DNA of 64,000 bases from Blastomyces gilchristii SLH14081 (Eukaryota > Ascomycota > Eurotiomycetes > Onygenales > Ajellomycetaceae): NCBI RefSeq assembly GCF_000003855.2, contig NW_003101681.1, forward strand, positions 3,107,028 to 3,171,027, read 5' to 3'. Shown here piece after piece: positions 58,172 through 64,000 of this stretch; within the stretch, counting starts at the first letter, position 1; each line of letters begins with the position of its first letter. Position numbers and translations under genes: made by a program. The notes under the pieces were generated by a model that made no database searches, had not been told where the DNA came from, and saw only the letters and a program-made list of their open reading frames with translations.

Positions 58172-60920
58172 AATTCTTTCACTTCTATTGAAGATTCGTA
58201 AACTCTTTAAGACATCACTGTGAATTACAATGTCTATATTATTTATAATTTAATACAGAATACTCTCTTTCAATTCTTATAAATAATTATTTCATTCTTC
58301 ATATCTAATTTCTGGTTATAAAGTATACAAAAATCTCAACACAAATATTGAGATGAACTACAGAATAATTATTAATAGATTGTATTAGAGATTACTACAA
58401 AGTTATTTCTCTGCTATAATTACTGCAACTGTATGCAGAAATATTTATTATAAACTCATTATAGCTCTGAAGAAATTTCTCAACATCTGAAGTTAACAGA
58501 AAACAGATAATAAAAGAAACATAATCAGAAAATTACTTCTGAGCTGATAAGTTACTCTATCAAATAATAATTTTTGATAATACTAGCTTTCTAATTTAAA
58601 GAAAATTATGTAATAATGATTGTGTGTTAGTACTTTGATTTCAAAACTCTTATCTAATAACTTTTATGAATAATTACTTTATATATATATATCTCTGAAT
58701 ATTTCTCTTTAATTAATTGAAAACCTCGAATTATGAACACTTCTTTAAATACGTAATTCAAATCTTCATATTTTACATTAATTCTGTCTTCAGTTCAACC
58801 TTGAGATACATTTCAAAGTTAATATATAACATTTAGCATGAGAGTTAAAGAATTGTTAAACTGTGTCTCTCACAGTGAATGCATGAACTAGTACAAATAA
58901 TCTTGCATTTATAAGAGATACATGTTATTACATTGATAAGAACTGAACTTATTAAGAGATATTAATTGAATTTGAATTATTGATCAGTAGTCATAGTGAG
59001 AATTATATAGCAGAGATATTAATAACTGTGATTAAAAATGACTATTGAAATGTTAGTCTCAGTTTTCTTATTATTATAACTGATAATACTGTGAATAACT
59101 ACACTATGATGAAGAGCTTGAAGCAAAAATTGACTTTGTATTTCTGAAATTATAAACAAGGTAATATTCTCTGTATTACTCATATGATTCAACTTGTGAT
59201 GCAAACACTGATAAAGAATTTTAATATTAAGATAAAGAATAATAAGATGCCTGATTCTTGAGATTAGAATGAAATGAAAGTAATTACTCAAGTAACTTTT
59301 ACATTCACTCTGTAAAAGATAATGTTTTTTTGATAACACTTTTAAAATTGCTTTTTGATAATGCTTTTTAATAACACTACTGTTAATTTTGAATAGATTG
59401 ACTAATCATTTAAATATCACAGATTCAAAACATTGTTAATGTGATTTGTATCTTCTTTAAACAATAACAACAATTTCATGATATTTAATAAATAAATAAA
59501 TCAGTCATATCACTGCATATGATACAGAATATTAAAACACAGTGAAGTTCAATATATAAGATAACTATTTAAACTCTTTAATTGTGTCAGATAATTGACT
59601 ATTGAGTGTAGCACTCTAATCAGAAAAAGATTCAGATATTAAAACTTTCTGATATAAAGTGAACTCAGTTGAAATATATGATTGATTTACTGTTTCAGTT
59701 TTATAAGATAACTAAGACAGTTTCAATCACATATATATGAATGCTGCAGTCAGTCTAATGAGTGTATAATAGTTTATTTACTTATCTTAAGAAGCAGTTG
59801 AATGACTTAAAAAGAAATTCAGTCTGAGATAATACTATAGCTAGACTGACCGCTGGAATTATGAATTTTACATCTGGTCTCATTTGATCTGGTCTCATAC
59901 ATTTCTTGGCGAGAATGCTCCTGGGACTAATCATTAAAAAAACATACAAAGTGACTATATATCAGATCTCAAAATGAAATCATGACTTAGAAAAAATAAG
60001 AAAGTGATCTCATTTGATCTCATTTAGTCTCATTCTTAGCATAAAGTTACTATTTTTAGACATTTTAAGGTTTTCTTTAGACTATTTTTAATTTTTTAAC
60101 AAGTAACACTTTTTGATAACACTTAAATAAGATTTAAAGTCATTTAAAGCAATAAAAATAATTTAAATTGAGAAGGGAAAGTGATGGTTTTATTTGAAAA
60201 ATGTGACAAGAGTAGATAGTAAGTCTCACTGAGACAGTATGAGACTACTATTCAATGTTTAAACGGTGTAATGAGATCAGTCAAATTAATAATGAGATCA
60301 TCAAATATTCTGATTCTGGTTTCAGTCACGGTCACACGGTTACTCTAAGTATAGCACAGGCTATTATTACTGTAAGAAATAAACTGATATATTACTATAG
60401 CAAAACTGACCACTTCTTTACAGAGTACTATGTTATAGTAGCTCTACTAGATTTCTTTCATTAAGTTAATATCTACATTTCTCAAGATTGAGCAGAAAAG
60501 AAATGAGACTTATATATCAAATTAGTCTAAGACTACTACAATGTCAACTATCAGAGATGTGAATAAGCAGATGTTAGAAATGTAAAACCAGTAAAATACA
60601 ATTTTTCAGTAAGTAACAATCTTTGATAACACTTCATATTACATAGAACTATAATACTAACTTTGAAGCAGAACTTGCATACATTGATTGCAATTAAAAA
60701 TCAGCTAAAACTATATACTTATATAACTGAATTTGATTACTATCTTCAAGATAATTTAATAAATTTACATATTAAATTAATTCTAGAGTTTTGAAAAATT
60801 GTTGAGAGTATATATTCAACTGTTGCACTGATAATGTGTGATATTCTGACAATTTCATTGACAGAGATGAGAATGAAGTGAAAGTTCAACTCAAGCTGAG
60901 ATATTTATTACTATCACTGA
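58172..60920 (+). pseudogene. hAT transposase, degenerate
   Basis: Decayed hAT-superfamily transposase, plus strand, split by MITE copy 3. In order: S-L-T-V-N-A-x-T-S-T-N-N-L-A-F at about 58866-58915 (family L-D-x-W-T-S, catalytic Asp now Asn, Trp now stop); I-T-D-N-T-V-N-N-Y-T-M-M-K-S-L near 59080-59125 (second catalytic Asp); C-I-T-H-M-I-Q-L-V near 59175; S-S-I-Y-K near 59545; I-I-T-V-R-N-K-L-I-Y-Y-Y-S-K-T-D right of the MITE; and a C-terminal dimerisation segment near 60730-60860 (D-I-L-T-I-S-L-T-E). The N-terminus and any BED finger were not found. Confidence 0.8.
59842..60347. mobile_element. hAT-type MITE, copy 3 (506 bp)
   Basis: Ends TAGACTGACCG and CGGTTACTCTA; TSD ACTATAGC (59834-59841) and AGTATAGC (60348-60355). 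Lies inside the hAT transposase gene: after removal the frame reads T-I-A-Q-A-I-I-T-V-R-N-K across the site. Confidence 0.92.
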
Positions 60921-61179
60921 GAACAATTATAAGAAGAAATAATCAAGAAACTTACAATTGTAGAACATGAAATTATCAGACAGTTTAATACCTCTGAGCA
61001 CAGTATATCAGAGAAGTGTAGTTTTCATAAGTGTTATTAATAATTGTTATCAAATTCTGATTATATAAGTAATTACTGAATGAATTGAATGAGACTGAAT
61101 TTGATCTTCAGTCTCAGTCTTATTTCAATTTTGAAAGAATGATTATTTTTCACTGTTTATTCTGAGAAATTACTCTCAT

Positions 61180-61348
61180 TTCACTGTTCTTGAATTAAAT
61201 TTGGTTATTTTTTACATCATTTTTTCAAGAAATGATTCATTTTCGTATTTTTTTAATACTCAGTCCTGGTGGAACTCACGTCAAGAAATGTATAAGATCA
61301 GATTAAATGAGATCAAATGTGAAATTCACGATCCTGCCGGTCAGTCTA
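61180..61348 (+). other. Right end of the autonomous hAT element
   Basis: The last 110 bases are the reverse complement of the MITE left end (CACGTCAAGAAATGTAT, ending CGGTCAGTCTA), with a deletion of about 25 bases further in. The next 8 bp, GTCTTGTC (61349-61356), lie in G2-type sequence whose uninterrupted form is GTATTGTT, so they are a likely TSD copy. The left end of the element was not found. Confidence 0.75.
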
Positions 61349-61949
61349 GTCTTGTCAAAAGACATCTAGATATTTATGATATTATTCAGAGAGTTTTGTA
61401 TAAGAATCTGTGATTATAACATGAGAATACTTTTCTAGAGCTTTTTGATATTGACTAGACTGATGAAGTTGATTGTCATATAACTCTGCTATCAGTGACC
61501 TTGTCAGTGACTTTATCAAAAGCTCTTTCAGAGCATTTTATAAGCATTGACAGAGATCTGTGTCAAGTTTATGGTCTTGTGAACATCATTCTCATGAACT
61601 CAATTATTATTAAAGAATATTAAACTTCTGTTTTAAGCATTTAATCAAATGCCTGGTTCACATAGTCAGACAAGTTCTATCATAAGATTATAGTTAAAAT
61701 TATTAACTTCATATATATAAGCGACTTTGTGTTAATGTTCTTCAACATCTATGTTTAGTTTCATCATGTAACAGATGTAAATATCTTTTAGATTATCATA
61801 TTCTGTGAGAAGTCAGAGTTTTGATAAGAGAATACACTGATGATTATAGTGTCTTACAACTGAAGATATAATCATTGCATAGTAATGTAGATTACTGTCT
61901 ATCATGACTTTCATATTATACATATTATTCATCACAGTGAATACAAGAA

Positions 61950-63400
61950 TTATATTCCTTGTTATTCTCTCTTCAAAGTATTATCATCTGATCTCTTCAA
62001 GCTTCTTCTTGTAAGTTTGAGTAGAAGCCAATCTTTTCCCTGTTTTATCAGAGTGTTCTTATAGTTATCTTCTGAATGTTTCTTTAAGATAATGTGATTA
62101 GTGCAGACTGTGAGTGTTATTCTTTCTCTTGAATGAGAAGGCATATAGAATGATCAGCAGTTCAAAGTAATATATTCAGATCAGTTACAGTTGATATATA
62201 CTACTTATTAATGATAATCAGCAGCTTCTTCAGCGGTGATTCTGAGAACTTAGAAGCCTGTTCAGATAGCAGAGACTCTTGTATATGTATAGGGATTTGA
62301 ATCTACTTAATTCATAGCATCTGGGTTATTCTTCAATACAGATATGTAAGTGTAATATCTTCTACTATTATTCTGCATATTCTTAAGCTTAGTAAGACAG
62401 TGATTCAATGTTCAGACTTGTATGCAGAAGGCTTCATAAGTCAGATCTTCATCTACACTTATAAAAATCTATAAGAGTTCAAAAAGTTAGTATCTTCTTA
62501 AGCATGTTAATCTTTATTTCATTCTCTCAGAATTAATTACCTACTTCTAGAATCTTGATATCAAAGTCAGAGATAAATATTGTGACAGAAGAACTTCTCC
62601 GTCAGACACTCTGTAATTAATGTAATATCTTCTACTGTATAGCAGTGTGTCTGAGCAGATCATTGAGATATCTAATAATATTATCAGATGTTTATAACAC
62701 TGATTCATATGTCTCTATTCATGAATGAAACTTCTGTTTTGCACAATCTTTCAATCAATTATTGATATACTAATCTTGATTAGTTAATAAATCAATAACA
62801 TCTCTATCTAGACTTAGTTTCATGAGCATGTCTAATCTTCATAACAGGTAGAGAGTGAGGTTAGAAGTATTAAAATATGTAGAAGTAGCTAGACATTTCT
62901 TCAATACTTGTATTATGTTTATATCTGATTCAGTCAGTGTTGAAATTGTCTGTGCAGAGATTTCTTATTGAATTAATTGTTGAATTTCTTCATATTGACA
63001 TTGTTAAATCACATGCATATCAGCTATCTACTGTTGTTGTAATTTCAACATTGCTCAGAGTCACTGCAGTACTGTCTCTATACTTATATTCAAGAGTTCT
63101 TCTACGTTATCAGTAGACATAGCCATATCATTCATCAGATATGTAGTATCTGCATTTAAGAATTCTTCAGAATTGGAAAAAGTGTATTTATATAAATATC
63201 TTATACATTTAAGATGTCAGAACCCTTAGGTCTTTCCCTGACATTCTCTTTCTAAGATCTTGTTACAGAGTGAGAGTAACTTATAAGTAAGCTTCTATCT
63301 ATCTAGAGACTCAGTGTTCACTTAACTGATTGTTTATTTCTTTATTATTACGTGTTGTTACTTATTCAGATAGATTTTCAATGAGTAATTATTTCTAATA
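61950..63400 (-). pseudogene. G2b gag, degenerate
   Basis: Aligns with G2 gag. The knuckle region near 62205-62150 has lost most Cys residues; the segment after it, H-I-I-L-K-K-H-S-E-D-N-Y-K-N-T-L, matches G2 H-I-I-L-E-K-N-S-E-D-N-Y-E-N-T-L. Stops and substitutions throughout. Confidence 0.75.
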
Positions 63401-63424
63401 ACAAGATAATTCACATTTTTCAAG

Positions 63425-63714
63425 TGTAAGAAGTCTATGCTGAATAGATCAGCATTAAGATGTAGGTCTTATATAACAAAAGTGGAAAATGTTAGAGAAG
63501 AAAGAAAAGAGAAAGTGTAAGAATTAATGATCAGAGTTAATATTTATATATGTATAAGATAAAGCTTTGAAGTAGAAGAATAGAAACTCCGTGAGTTCTT
63601 CAGCTGCGAATCAGCGACTGAGAGTCAGAGCTTTCAGCAGAAGGATCCGAGCTTTCAGCAGGAATCTATAAAGTGTAATGAAATAGTCTATATGATCGGG
63701 CGCAGCCGGCCACA
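63425..63714 (-). repeat. G2b 5' LTR
   Basis: 290 bp, TGTAAGAAGTC to CAGCCGGCCACA on the plus strand. Slightly longer than the G2 LTRs because GAGCTTTCAGCAG is duplicated near 63628-63660. The outer end keeps GATCGGGCGCAGCCGG. Confidence 0.88.
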
Positions 63715-64000
63715 ATTATACTCTATCAAATACTCTTGCAGATTTATCAAGATTATCTACAGATAAGTCTTAGTAAGTATCTTCAAGAAAATTTTATCTG
63801 TACTAGTATGTCTGAAGTAATTATATACAAACTTTCTAAGTAATAATTAATATACTCAGTTATTCTGATTATCATTAATACAGTACTAGAGATACTGTTG
63901 TAATATACTCATCAGATATTCTATTTGATTATCTATCTGTAATAAAAAAGTCATACTTAGATCTTTATAAGATCTTCAGAATAGTTATCAGATCAGATCA
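63715..64000 (-). pseudogene. Gypsy integrase fragment, G6 family
   Basis: Minus strand, cut by the window edge. Reads I-L-K-I-L then Q-I-E-Y-L-M-S-I-L-Q-Q-Y-L and K-F-V-Y-N, matching G6 integrase at about 12745-12930, around the catalytic Glu. G2b was inserted into it. Stops at expected Trp codons. Confidence 0.78.

Larger units (their letters stand above)
61349..63714 (-). mobile_element. Gypsy element of the G2 family, 3' part missing (G2b)
   Basis: Minus strand. 5' LTR at 63425-63714, then gag and the start of pol, aligning with G2 from 31640 down to about 29390, where the hAT element begins. It lacks L6 at the matching place (62880-62915). Open gag piece at 61962-62144. All coding sequence is broken. 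Confidence 0.88.

Noticed and set aside
59392..59403. TAGATTGACTAA as the left end of the hAT element.
   Set aside because: It lies inside the transposase coding region and its 8-base flank does not match GTCTTGTC.
1..64000. CRISPR arrays, rRNA genes, bacterial operons or a host gene cluster.
   Set aside because: No regularly spaced repeats, no rRNA-like sequence, and every recognisable coding region belongs to a transposable element.

Overview
The window is about 64 kb of AT-rich, repeat-only DNA of the kind seen in a heterochromatic compartment of a filamentous fungus, most probably an ascomycete (Pezizomycotina). The pointers are a Tad-like LINE with two ORFs, chromodomain Ty3/gypsy elements, a Ty1/copia element, a hAT transposon with short non-autonomous relatives, a tRNA-derived SINE, and heavy C-to-T / G-to-A decay like repeat-induced point mutation (RIP). 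I see no host gene, no functional tRNA or rRNA gene, no CRISPR array and no intact ORF longer than about 125 codons. Essentially every recognisable coding region is a dead transposon gene full of stops, many at positions where the family has Trp. The species cannot be named from this.

From 4.25 kb to about 47.4 kb the window is one nested stack, resolved from target-site duplications (TSDs) and from reading frames that rejoin once insertions are removed. A gypsy element (G5, + strand; 4248-4354 and 38700-39305) was split in its RNase H region by a near full-length LINE (LINE-A, - strand, 4355-38699; TSD AGTGCAATTAC / AGTGCGATTAC). LINE-A was then split by a SINE (7899-8273), a gypsy element G6 (8434-15687, TSD AATAT), two truncated LINE copies L2 and L3 (17304-21757, TSD AAAGCTATAAC), and a gypsy element G1 (22513-37084, TSD CAGAC). 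G1 itself holds a second SINE (23623-23994), a 506-bp hAT-type MITE (24065-24570) and a complete gypsy element G2 (26104-31919, TSD TTATA). G2 carries a 181-bp LINE 3' stub, L6. Right of LINE-A, G5 is followed by LINE L5 (39306-41094) and gypsy G3 (41100-47428, same family as G1), which holds LINE L4 (43619-45368).

The left end (1-4247) is a - strand copia element with a MITE copy inserted at 56-561. The right part holds a gypsy integrase scrap (47429-47840), poorly understood charged - strand sequence (47860-50640), a third gypsy family, G4 (51200-56328, - strand), a lysine-rich AT-rich stretch, a SINE (57788-58160), a decayed hAT transposase gene (about 58172-60920) with a MITE inside it, the hAT right end at 61348, a truncated relative of G2 (61349-63714), and a G6-type integrase fragment (63715-64000).

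These parts form a small transposon ecology. The LINE and SINE share their 3' ends and AAT-repeat tails, so the LINE machinery probably moved the SINE. The MITEs share an end with the hAT element, so its transposase probably moved them. RIP-like mutation silenced all of them, but left GC-rich remnants at the outer edges of LTRs and at the LINE 5' end.
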